This document shows, one piece after another, positions 1-6,776 of a stretch of DNA of 13,799 nucleotides. Every line of letters begins with the position of its first letter. The stretch's first letter is position 1. The notes under the pieces were generated by a model that saw only the letters and a list, made by a program, of their open reading frames with translations, ran no database searches and was not told where the DNA came from. The stretch covers positions 1 through 13,799 of the forward strand of contig CAYLXP010000140.1 of NCBI GenBank assembly GCA_964387425.1. The letters are read 5' to 3'. The DNA is from CAYLXP01 sp964387425. Its GTDB lineage: Bacteria > Verrucomicrobiota > Kiritimatiellia > UBA8416. The position numbers and the translations under genes were made by a program.

Positions 1-1005
1 GGGTTGGGCGCTGACCGTTCGGGCCGGAATCTTGCCGGGCCACTGCATCAGACAGGGGACCCGTGTACCCCCCTCTTCGAGGTGCTGCTTTCTCTTTTTC
101 AGTGGCCAGCAGTTAGCGGAAGTCATACCGCCATTATCGCTTGTGAAAATAATCAGCGTGTTATCCACCTGCCCCTGTTTCTCCAAAGTTTGAAAGATCC
201 TGCCAATATGCGTGTCGAGGTGTTCGACCATCTTCACGTAAACCTCACGGCCTTCCGGGGTGCTGGACTTGGCTCCGGCATCAAACGCGGTGGACGGGGC
301 GGAATCCGGGTCCTGCAGCGGCGAATGCGGAATCGACCACGGCAGGTAGAGGAAGAACGGATCGTTCTTGTTTGCTTCAATGAACGCGAGCGCCTTGTCG
401 GTCCAGATGTCGGTCAGGTATTGCCCTTCTAGATTCGTGACGCGATTGCCGCCGGTTTCAAAGAGCATCGGACGGCCCTGACAGTCGGCGTTTTTATTCT
501 TGTGCTGAAAGTAGCCGGTGTTGTGGTCGATGATCAGCCAATCATCAAACCCGTGCGCACCCGGCCAGGAAACGCCCTTCACCTCGCCAACGTTCCACTT
601 TCCGTAAACGGCCGTTGCATAACCGGCCTGCTTCAACCACATTCCGATGGTCGAGTCTTTGGATGCATCCACGCCGTCGGGAGAACCGCGATAGGCCTCG
701 GCCCACTCGCCGAGTCGGTTCGGATAGCGCGCCGTGAGCAGCGCGCGGCGGGACGGCGAACAGATGGGCGCCGCTGAATGAAAGTCGGTAAAGCGCACAC
801 CGCTCTTTGCCATGCGGTCAAGATTCGGCGTCCGGATCGGTGTGTTGTTCGGAGCCTCCCCTTCCGAGTTGGGGTTGTAGCTACTCAAATCACCGTAACC
901 CAGATCATCGGCCAACATGAAGATGATGTTCGGTTTTGCGGCATGCGCAGACAGCGAAGCAAAGACCAAGACCGCCAAACAGGTAATTCGTTTCATGATT
1001 CTCAT
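1..1005 (-). CDS. Secreted S1-family sulfatase (C-terminus beyond window)
   Basis: Hydrolyses sulfate esters, probably on a polysaccharide, outside the cytoplasm; the exact substrate cannot be read from sequence. The 335 visible residues begin with a signal peptide (hydrophobic stretch about 8-20, ending SAHA). The Ca-binding LADD is at about 31-34. The formylglycine signature CSPSRRALLTAR is at 82-93, so C82 is the Cys modified by a formylglycine-generating enzyme. HSPL, SDNGG (D290, N291) and KKRKQHLEEGGTRVP follow as expected for the alkaline-phosphatase-like fold. The usual GKWH is GKWN here (K136, N138), an unusual loss of the active-site His. The start at 1005 is chosen because AGGAG lies 5 nt upstream; the ATG at 996 is less well placed. 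The frame is open to base 1, so the C-terminal sub-domain is missing only because the window ends. It lies downstream of the symporter gene on the same strand. Family assignment is firm; substrate is unknown. Confidence 0.93.
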   Translation of the reverse strand, partial: MRIMKRITCLAVLVFASLSAHAAKPNIIFMLADDLGYGDLSSYNPNSEGEAPNNTPIRTPNLDRMAKSGVRFTDFHSAAPICSPSRRALLTARYPNRLGEWAEAYRGSPDGVDASKDSTIGMWLKQAGYATAVYGKWNVGEVKGVSWPGAHGFDDWLIIDHNTGYFQHKNKNADCQGRPMLFETGGNRVTNLEGQYLTDIWTDKALAFIEANKNDPFFLYLPWSIPHSPLQDPDSAPSTAFDAGAKSSTPEGREVYVKMVEHLDTHIGRIFQTLEKQGQVDNTLIIFTSDNGGMTSANCWPLKKRKQHLEEGGTRVPCLMQWPGKIPARTVSAQP

Positions 1006-1045
1006 TATCACTCCTATGTTATCTGAATAGAACTTCCTTGCCAAG

Positions 1046-1123
1046 TTACGGGCTAAAGCCCGGACTACATACGCCCGATTCATGTAACAACCCGTTTGTA
1101 GTTCGGCCTTTAGGCCGTGAATA
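1046..1123. repeat. Inverted pair of REP-like hairpin elements
   Basis: Two copies of a roughly 25-bp element lie in opposite orientation between the symporter and sulfatase genes. Copy 1 (minus strand) reads GTAGT-C-CGGGC-TTTA-GCCCG. Copy 2 (plus strand) reads GTAGT-T-CGGCC-TTTA-GGCCG. The 5-bp stems are at 1049-1053/1058-1062 and 1104-1108/1113-1117, each with the same TTTA or TAAA loop. The copies differ by a G-C to C-G swap on both sides of the stem, so pairing is kept. This looks like a dispersed REP-type palindrome. It could also act on the transcript between the two genes. No U-tract follows either hairpin, so a classical terminator is unlikely. Confidence 0.7.
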
Positions 1124-1158
1124 CGGGAGCGTTTCAGCCATGAATAACCCGGCGGCGG

Positions 1159-2589
1159 CTATCTCGCATCTCGTATCTCGAACCCCGCATCCTCCTCCTC
1201 AGCCGCCTGCTTGCGTTCATCCAGAATGCGGCGGGTTTCCTCGGCGCGCTTGCGGTTGATCGGGAAGAACACCATCAGTGCCAGACCAGCACCGAGTCCG
1301 AGTATCTGCACGGCGATGAAGACGGCTTTCATTCGGAAGGCGATCTCGGGCGAGGGATCGGTTCCGGCAACATAGCCGGCAAACTCCAGCATGAACGCGG
1401 CGCCGAGAATCACGAGGGCATTTGCGATCTTGTTCACGAAGCCGTTCACCGCACTGTACACGCCCTCCTGGCGCAGGCCGGTGCGGAGCTCGTCGTCATC
1501 GCACACGTCGCCCAGCAAGGAGCTGAAGAGCAGCCAGCAGCCCTGAACGCCAACCCCCAAGAACATGCTGTGAATGCACTGTAGCGCGACGGAATGCCAC
1601 CAAATGCCAGACGTGTTCGGGCGGAGCGTAAACCAGGAGAGCAGCACCCCGAAGAGGGCGATGCCCATCGCCATGAGGATGGCGGTTTTCTTGCCGGTGA
1701 GCTCGGAGACCTTCTTCATCACCAGCATGCCCAGGAAGGCAAAGGCGATCATGATCGTGCCCACGGAGGACATGACGGTTGCCGCGGTATCCTTGTCGCC
1801 ATCAAACACATAGAAGATGTTGATGTAGAGTCCCAGTGAGCCGGTTGAGAACAGCAGCGTCACGATAATGACGTAGCTGATCATCATGATGACAAAGGCG
1901 CGATTCTTCACAACGCAACCGAGCGCTTTGAACAGGTTGACCTTCTCCTGTTCCTCAACGATCTCTTTCTCGCGGGTGAAGAGAGGAGGGATGATCCCGA
2001 AGACGAGTACAATCACCGCGATGACTACACTGACAACGCGCACCCCCTCCACTTCCGTATCCCCCGCCATCAGGCACAGTTTGTAGAGCCATTGGGTCGT
2101 CACTCCTGCGGCCGTTGCGAAATAGAAACGCCAGGCAAACAGACGGGTGCGTTCGTCGTAATCCTGCGTCACCTCATAGCCGAGCGCGGTATAAGGGACA
2201 TTGAAGATCGTGTAGAAGATCGAATGCAGACACATGGCGCCCACAAGGTAGATCACGATCACGTTCTGCGAGGCAGACGGCGGCATCCAGATAAACGGAA
2301 ACAGCACGGCACAGAGTACGGCACCCGCAAACACATACTGACGACGGCGTCCAAAACGCGAACGGGTATTGTCGGAAATATTGCCCATCAGCGGGTCGGT
2401 AATGGCATCGAGGACCCGGGGAATGATCATGGCAAACCCGAGCAGCTTGGCATCAATGCCCATGCCGATGTTGTAGATCGGCATCAGGAGGGTTGCGATG
2501 CCGAAGCTCAGGAAGGTGTCCGCCAACCCAGCCGCGCCATACTCGGCGCAGGTCCGGGTCTTAATCCGCTTAATCAGGTGCTTGGTCAT
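1159..2589 (-). CDS. GPH-family sugar:cation symporter (MelB-like MFS)
   Basis: Inner-membrane transporter of 476 residues, the usual length for the glycoside-pentoside-hexuronide:cation symporters. It should import released mono- or oligosaccharides with Na+ or H+. The family signature is clear near the N-terminus: RVLDAITDPLMGNISD followed by TRSRFGRRR, about residues 58-83. D61 and D65 match the two cation-site aspartates of MelB helix II. About a dozen hydrophobic segments follow, with a charged central loop (REKEIVEEQEKVN). The start at 2589 has GAGGG about 9 nt upstream. It lies between the GH99-like gene upstream and the sulfatase gene downstream on the same strand, separated by repeat-bearing gaps of 254 and 153 bp. 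The last residues (GFEIRDAR) are encoded by a heptamer repeat, so this tail is probably not ancestral. Substrate cannot be predicted from sequence. Confidence 0.92.
   Translation of the reverse strand: MTKHLIKRIKTRTCAEYGAAGLADTFLSFGIATLLMPIYNIGMGIDAKLLGFAMIIPRVLDAITDPLMGNISDNTRSRFGRRRQYVFAGAVLCAVLFPFIWMPPSASQNVIVIYLVGAMCLHSIFYTIFNVPYTALGYEVTQDYDERTRLFAWRFYFATAAGVTTQWLYKLCLMAGDTEVEGVRVVSVVIAVIVLVFGIIPPLFTREKEIVEEQEKVNLFKALGCVVKNRAFVIMMISYVIIVTLLFSTGSLGLYINIFYVFDGDKDTAATVMSSVGTIMIAFAFLGMLVMKKVSELTGKKTAILMAMGIALFGVLLSWFTLRPNTSGIWWHSVALQCIHSMFLGVGVQGCWLLFSSLLGDVCDDDELRTGLRQEGVYSAVNGFVNKIANALVILGAAFMLEFAGYVAGTDPSPEIAFRMKAVFIAVQILGLGAGLALMVFFPINRKRAEETRRILDERKQAAEEEDAGFEIRDAR
1160..1194. repeat. 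Heptamer tandem repeat at the symporter 3' end
   Basis: On the plus strand consecutive 7-mers read TATCTCG, CATCTCG, TATCTCG, AACCCCG, CATCCTC (minus-strand unit about CGAGATR). The run covers the stop codon and last codons of the symporter gene, so the repeat supplies the C-terminal tail and the TAG. The first three units match closely and the last two are degenerate. Confidence 0.6.
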
Positions 2590-2684
2590 AAGTTCAGTCC
2601 CTCTTCCGGTTGTCGCTCTGCCCCTGTTATGGGGCTAATCAACGTTTCATCCAGTAATTGCAGCGAATTGGTTCTTCTTCCCCA

Positions 2685-2794
2685 GGAGTTAGGCATTAGG
2701 CGTTAGGAATTAGTAGAATTGGTCCCGTCCTAACAACTAACGCCTAGCACCTAATCCCTTCTTAACTAACGCCTAATTCCTAGCGCCTAGCGCC
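2685..2794. repeat. Two opposed arrays of a degenerate heptamer repeat
   Basis: Array 1 (2685-2712) is four abutting heptamers: GGAGTTA, GGCATTA, GGCGTTA, GGAATTA. Array 2 carries the same unit on the other strand: TAACAAC, TAACGCC, TAGCACC, TAATCCC at 2731-2758, then TAACGCC, TAATTCC, TAGCGCC, TAGCGCC at 2767-2794. The consensus is roughly GGNRYTA. The arms 2692-2712 and 2774-2794 are inverted copies, 18 of 21 bases matching, so the RNA or single strand could fold into a long hairpin. The arrays fill the middle of the 254-bp gap between the GH99-like and symporter genes. Partial matches (TAATCTC, TAGCGCG) recur at 10778-10791 upstream of GH20. Confidence 0.75.
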
Positions 2795-2843
2795 TTCGCC
2801 GCCCTACTCACAACTCCGACCTTCACACTCACCTCTCTATATT

Positions 2844-4145
2844 TCACATGGAACTCTTGACAGTTCCCCGGTTCTCGCCAAAGGCGGCCTTGATCTGCTT
2901 CATATACTCGTAGCCGTATTTCAGATCCGGTTCCAGATAGCCGTCCTCGTAGAACTCGTTCCAAATGCCGACGGTGACAAACTTGCGGCCGTCATGCTGC
3001 TCGACCGTCTTCTTCGCATACCTGAGCATCTTCCCGTAAACCGAGGGCGTACAGCCGTGATAGTAGAGCAGGCGTTGTGGATGCCAGTGGCGCCAGTCTT
3101 CACGTACGGTGACGGTCGGGAAGAATCCGTCAGCGCCCCACACCTTGTACATGCCTTCCCAGTGCCGTTTGTGCGAAGGCATCATCACCTTGACATAGTC
3201 CGCCTCAAACAGTGTTCCCGTCGCGGGTGCCCCCTCTTTTTCCTCTTCCACCGGGGTTTTGGTGACCAGGTCGTCCGCCGCCTGGGTGACATAGTTGAAC
3301 GCGCCGTCAAAACCAATGTCGACAAAGCCTTTTGAATGCTCTGGTCGAATATCGCCCACCGTCAGGAATATTTCGTGTCCGTATGCGCGTGCAATCTTCC
3401 GTTGCTCAACCACCCATTTCGCCAGGTTCTCCATGCCACCACACTGGTCGCGCAGCAGGCCGGGAGCGTGCACAATGATCAGCGCTTTTCCGTCGATCCG
3501 GTAATAGTTGGGCTGGTTGAGGAAGTTCTCGCAGGCATATTCCATGGTGCCCTTCGGAACCCAGGCGTTTCCATGGTTCGTCCACATCGTCACAAACTTG
3601 ATCTTGTTCGCGTAGGGATTGGTCTTTACCGGCGGCCCGCCGGTTTTGCTCTTACGCAGGAAGCCGACCTCAATGGAATCATTGATCGTGCGGTGTTTCG
3701 GCGAGTTGTCAAACTGCTCCTTCGATGTCGACGGGTACCAGTCGAACATCAGCAGGTTGATCCCCGCCTCGCGCATCCACTTGATCTGCCAGTCCATCAC
3801 ACGCGGATCGGACAGGCGGTAATAACTGATTCCATTGTAGCGCACCTGCGGGTCTGTCGAATCGTACAGCAGCGGAATACGCAGCGGCTTACGGTCGGCC
3901 AGCTCCGGCCAGTGTTTGCCGCCCGGATTCCACGCCGGAAAGTTCCACGTCGCGACGGTCCACTCAAACGCCTCCAGATCGGGAATGTCACCTGCCGGCG
4001 TGCTGGAGACATCGATCCGCTGCAGCGGCGGGTTGAGCACCTCGCCCTGCTCGTTCAGCCACGGGTCTTCAGCCGAAAACCGGATCTGGGAAAAAGCCGG
4101 TCCGGCAGCGAGCACACACAGCAGAAGAAATCGTATTCTATTCAT
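2844..4145 (-). CDS. Secreted GH99/WbsX-like glycoside hydrolase-type protein
   Basis: A 433-residue secreted protein with a signal peptide (MNRIRFLLLCVLAAGPAFSQ). The body looks like the GH99-like (WbsX) TIM-barrel group. It has YNGISYYRLSDPRVMDWQIK at about 103-122, AGINLLMFDWY at about 127-137, and near the C-terminus GIWNEFYEDGYLEP. The last motif keeps two glutamates three residues apart (E397, E400), the spacing of the catalytic pair in GH99 endo-alpha-mannosidases. True GH99 enzymes cleave within mannose-containing chains, but WbsX-like members are mostly uncharacterised, so the substrate is open. The ATG overlaps the stop of the upstream beta-helix gene by 8 nt (ATGAATAG), with GGAG 7 nt upstream. 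The two are therefore probably translationally coupled and may act together. The main uncertainty is whether the protein is an active enzyme. Confidence 0.8.
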   Translation of the reverse strand: MNRIRFLLLCVLAAGPAFSQIRFSAEDPWLNEQGEVLNPPLQRIDVSSTPAGDIPDLEAFEWTVATWNFPAWNPGGKHWPELADRKPLRIPLLYDSTDPQVRYNGISYYRLSDPRVMDWQIKWMREAGINLLMFDWYPSTSKEQFDNSPKHRTINDSIEVGFLRKSKTGGPPVKTNPYANKIKFVTMWTNHGNAWVPKGTMEYACENFLNQPNYYRIDGKALIIVHAPGLLRDQCGGMENLAKWVVEQRKIARAYGHEIFLTVGDIRPEHSKGFVDIGFDGAFNYVTQAADDLVTKTPVEEEKEGAPATGTLFEADYVKVMMPSHKRHWEGMYKVWGADGFFPTVTVREDWRHWHPQRLLYYHGCTPSVYGKMLRYAKKTVEQHDGRKFVTVGIWNEFYEDGYLEPDLKYGYEYMKQIKAAFGENRGTVKSSM

Positions 4146-5139
4146 TACCCAGCTCCAGCAGGTTGTTGATCAGCAAGCCATCGCGCACGCCTTTACCGAA
4201 CTCGACGGCGGTTCTTTCGGATGCAGGGCCATACTGCTTGTATGGACCGGCGGTGATGTTATTCAGCACGGTCTTTTTGGAAACGCCGTAGGAGAGCGTA
4301 TCGTCGCTATCGAAAAAGATGTCTGCATGCTTGCCGGGGTCCTGCGTACTGTTGTTGTGCGCGCCCCAGTTGCAGCCGCGACTGCAAACCACGCCCTGCA
4401 CATGAATGCCCATACCTCCGTTGCGGCTGGCGGTCAGGTTGTTATAGGTACCGCCAAAGATATTGCGGATGAAGATGCCGTGGCCTTTGTTCGCGTTGGC
4501 GCAGATGTTCTGGTAGAGCCCCTCGGAGTGGTCCGAACGGATGCCGAGCTCCTTGTTGCCGGTGGCATAGATATCGCTGACGAATATATTCCGTTCGGCC
4601 CACATCACATTCAGGCCGCAGCGGTTGTTGCCGACGAGGCGCAAATTGCGGAGCTGCACATCGCGGGTGTGTTCTCCTTTGCCATTCAGGCGGATGCCAT
4701 CGCCGCTGCAGTTCATCACATCCAGATCGGTGATGCGCACCTGTTCCGCGCGAACCAACAGGATGCCGTGGAAATCGCCCGCGCCCTGCCCCGTTTTGTT
4801 GCCGTCAATCACACCACCAACGATCTCGATGTGACGGTTGCCGTTTTCAGGATCGGCATTGGCGATCATGGGCGCCTTGACGCCATCCGCCAGCACCAGC
4901 CGCGCTTCGCTCAAATCCAGCCGCGTATAGTCCGCCAGCTTCAGCCCCTTCTCGAGGTTGAACTCCCCGACCAGTTTGACCGTGCCAATGAACGTACGGC
5001 TGGCCGGCAGCGCATCCATTGCCTGCTGAACAGTCGTGGCGCTCGCCTTCCCCGGTTGGGCGACCACAAGCGATTCCGCATCAGCCGACAGACACAGTGT
5101 GGCCAACACAATTAGCGAATAGAACAGCTTCAAATTCAT
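4138..5139 (-). CDS. Secreted right-handed parallel beta-helix protein (pectate-lyase-like fold)
   Basis: From the ATG at 5139 this is a 333-residue protein with a signal peptide (MNLKLFYSLIVLATLCLSADA). A longer frame starts at 5205, but it would bury the signal peptide behind 22 polar residues. The 5139 start has GGGAG 6 nt upstream and a promoter at suitable distance. After about residue 100 the sequence runs in short rungs typical of parallel beta-helix repeats: IEIVGGVIDG, ILLVRAEQVRITDLDVMNC, GDGIRLNG, NRCGLNVMW, KELGIRSDHS, GHGIFIRN, GMGIHV. Polysaccharide lyases, GH28-like hydrolases and epimerases share this fold. I see no signature that decides between them. It is the first gene of the minus-strand cluster and overlaps the GH99-like gene by 8 nt, which suggests a shared substrate. 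A role in polysaccharide binding or cleavage is inference. Confidence 0.82.
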   Translation of the reverse strand: MNLKLFYSLIVLATLCLSADAESLVVAQPGKASATTVQQAMDALPASRTFIGTVKLVGEFNLEKGLKLADYTRLDLSEARLVLADGVKAPMIANADPENGNRHIEIVGGVIDGNKTGQGAGDFHGILLVRAEQVRITDLDVMNCSGDGIRLNGKGEHTRDVQLRNLRLVGNNRCGLNVMWAERNIFVSDIYATGNKELGIRSDHSEGLYQNICANANKGHGIFIRNIFGGTYNNLTASRNGGMGIHVQGVVCSRGCNWGAHNNSTQDPGKHADIFFDSDDTLSYGVSKKTVLNNITAGPYKQYGPASERTAVEFGKGVRDGLLINNLLELGNE

Positions 5140-5176
5140 GTTGAGCTCCCTGCAAGAGTTGCCGTGATAAGAAATC

Positions 5177-5205
5177 AATATATCAACCCTCGCCCATCTC
5201 GACAA
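5177..5205 (-). promoter_or_regulatory. Sigma70-like promoter of the beta-helix/GH99-like genes
   Basis: On the minus strand a -35 box TTGTCG (5205-5200) is followed after exactly 17 nt by a -10 box TATATT (5182-5177), matching the consensus at 4/6 and 5/6. Transcription would start near 5170, giving a leader of about 30 nt before the ATG at 5139 and its GGGAG site. This supports 5139 over 5205 as the start, because 5205 would lie inside the promoter. Confidence 0.5.
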
Positions 5206-5263
5206 GAGGAGAATGGAACTTAGGAATCAGGAGGGAGGCAGCAGAGAACAGCAAGGCAGTAGT

Positions 5264-5512
5264 GGGCGCAAGGCAGCTCTGCGGGGGCTACCTTCGGATG
5301 TCTCCAAGTAGGCCCGGCTTCTCCGAAGCCGAGGCCCGAGCAACGGCGTGTGTAGTTAGGAGCATGGCTAGGACTTCTGGCCATCCCATGCTCCATGTCT
5401 ACACGTTTCTTTGCTCTGGCGCTGGGCTTCCTCCTTCGCGCTGCGCTTGCTACGGCGGGACAAGTCGGAGAAGCCCGCGCTACTGTGAGCCCTACTGAGC
5501 TGCCTTGCGCCC
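5264..5512. repeat. Nested imperfect inverted repeat, about 250 bp
   Basis: This fills the centre of the 470-bp gap between the divergent beta-helix and regulator genes. The outer arms are a perfect 16-bp inverted repeat (GGGCGCAAGGCAGCTC at 5264-5279, complement at 5497-5512). Inner arms share GGCTTCTCCGA in opposite orientations near 5316-5326 and 5465-5475. The centre is a hairpin: GTGTAG (5350-5355) with CTACAC (5399-5404), and GGAGCATGG (5359-5367) with its exact complement (5386-5394). Open frames crossing it look like chance. It resembles a non-coding mobile palindrome (MITE- or REP-like cluster), but I see no clear target-site duplication. I found no gene in 5140-5609. Confidence 0.6.
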
Positions 5513-5554
5513 CGCAGAAGCCCCCAAGCGGAAAACAGCTTGCATCTTCTACAG

Positions 5555-5613
5555 GAATCACTCATCTTAATTCAATGATTCACGGAACCTGATTTATGGA
5601 GCATGATTTATGG
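5555..5613 (+). promoter_or_regulatory. Small dyad and direct repeat before the regulator gene
   Basis: A dyad GAATCA-15 nt-TGATTC (5555-5560, 5576-5581) lies about 30 bp before the regulator start. A perfect 10-bp direct repeat TGATTTATGG at 5590-5599 and 5604-5613 follows, the second copy containing the start codon. Either could be an autoregulatory operator or simply a local duplication. No convincing -35/-10 pair was found here. Confidence 0.25.
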
Positions 5614-6704
5614 CTAACAGCACAACACAACCGAATCTGTCGCATCAAGTTCTTCGGCACATCTATAAACTGATCCAGGACGGCGTGCTGCAGACCGGAG
5701 ACAAGCTGCCGACCAACCGTGTGCTGGCCGAAGAGCTCAGCGTTTCCGTCCTGACGGTACAGCGCTCCATGAAGCAGTTAGAGGCCCAGGGCATCGTCAC
5801 CTGCCACCGCCGTACGGGGACCTTTCTGACCGACTCGAGAGCCATCACCAACCCTAAGATTCAGAGTGGACTGGTTGGTCTATTTGTCCCGGAGTTCTTC
5901 TCCAGTTTCCATACGGACCTGATGATTGAGCTAGAGCAGGGGCTGATGGAGAAGGGCAAGCTTCTCAGCATCAACTTCACCCACAGTGAGCCGGAACGTG
6001 AGATCCACCTGCTGCGCAATCTGGCGCGCCAACGGCTCGAAGCACTAGTCTATTTCACCTCTCCGCTGGTCATTAACTCCGCATCGCACTGCAACACGGT
6101 TTCCAGCTGGATAAACCGCTACGTCGAGGAAGGCACCCAGGTGATTTTCGCCGACCTCTGCCCGCCCGGCTTCGAAAGCCGCTTGATCTCCATGGACAAC
6201 GCCACAGCCGGTCGAATGCTGACCAACAAGCTGATTGAACACGGACACAAGAAGATCGCCTTCCTCGGCCCCACCCACCTACCTTCCACCAGCAACCGCC
6301 TGTCCGGACACTACCAGGCACTGGAGAAGGCGGGCCTACCCGTCGATAAGGACTGGCATATGGATGTCCGCATCATGGAGCGCAAAGGGTGGGAGAAGCT
6401 GATCGAGAAGCCCATACGCGAGCTGGTCGCGCTCTATCCCGACCTGACCGGGTTCGTGGTCTCCACCCAGGCCACCGCCGAGGCCGCCTACAGAGTGCTC
6501 AAAGAGATGCCCGATCGCGAATTCCCGGCCGAGGAATCGATCGCGGCACTATTGGAGACCGCCACCCCGCCCTTCGATGCCCTGGCCTGGCTCCAGATCC
6601 CCGGGAAGAAGATGGGAGAGAAAGCGCGCGAAATCCTCATTGAAGACCGCCCCGCCGACTACGAACCCGGCCAGATCAAGATCAAGCCCGCGTTCTGGGA
6701 GTAG
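5610..6704 (+). CDS. GntR/LacI-hybrid transcriptional regulator
   Basis: A 364-residue DNA-binding regulator. Residues about 8-75 form a GntR-type winged helix: a TGDKLPTNRVLAEELSVSV core, a recognition helix near LTVQRSMKQLEAQGIV, then the wing RRTGTFL. From about residue 88 the protein has a LacI/PBP1-like sugar-sensing domain: SGLVGLFVPEFF, GTQVIFADLCP, ISMDNATAGRMLTNKLIEHGHKKIAFLG, and a closing IPGKKMGEKAREILIEDRP. This arrangement (as in AraR-type regulators) usually gives sugar-responsive repression. The start at 5610 has GGAG 8 nt upstream; nearby ATGs at 5596 and 5603 are out of frame. It is transcribed away from the beta-helix/GH99-like cluster and converges on the rhamnosidase gene. 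It is the only regulator in view, so control of its neighbours is a reasonable inference. The effector is unknown. Confidence 0.9.
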   Translation: MANSTTQPNLSHQVLRHIYKLIQDGVLQTGDKLPTNRVLAEELSVSVLTVQRSMKQLEAQGIVTCHRRTGTFLTDSRAITNPKIQSGLVGLFVPEFFSSFHTDLMIELEQGLMEKGKLLSINFTHSEPEREIHLLRNLARQRLEALVYFTSPLVINSASHCNTVSSWINRYVEEGTQVIFADLCPPGFESRLISMDNATAGRMLTNKLIEHGHKKIAFLGPTHLPSTSNRLSGHYQALEKAGLPVDKDWHMDVRIMERKGWEKLIEKPIRELVALYPDLTGFVVSTQATAEAAYRVLKEMPDREFPAEESIAALLETATPPFDALAWLQIPGKKMGEKAREILIEDRPADYEPGQIKIKPAFWE

Positions 6705-6753
6705 ATTGCTGGATGGGTGCAGCTTCTGTCTTGTATGCGCTCGGGGCATCCAA

Positions 6754-6776
6754 GCGCAGCGTTCAGGGCGCTGCGC
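6754..6776. terminator. Hairpin at the convergent 3' ends of regulator and rhamnosidase genes
   Basis: A perfect 8-bp inverted repeat GCGCAGCG / CGCTGCGC (6754-6761, 6769-6776) with a 7-nt loop. It covers the rhamnosidase stop codon (6763-6765) and lies 50 bp past the regulator stop. Neither strand has a T-tract, so intrinsic termination would be weak; protection of the 3' ends is as likely. Part of the stem is coding sequence (GAAP*). Confidence 0.35.

Noticed and set aside
61..80. Suspected frameshift in the sulfatase gene at the run of C bases
   Set aside because: A recount gives six Cs, which keeps the frame and yields the family motif EEGGTRVP.
3336..5115. Long plus-strand open frames (277 and 399 codons) across the GH99-like and beta-helix genes
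   Set aside because: They are antisense to two genes with signal peptides and family motifs. Their translations show no domain and have composition typical of complement frames in GC-rich genes.
5140..5205. Longer start for the beta-helix protein at 5205
   Set aside because: It would place 22 polar residues ahead of a clear signal peptide and overlap the -35/-10 promoter; the ATG at 5139 has a good GGGAG site.
5395..5592. Small plus-strand open frame with a hydrophobic N-terminus in the gap before the regulator
   Set aside because: It lies within the inverted-repeat element, has no ribosome-binding site and shows no family resemblance.
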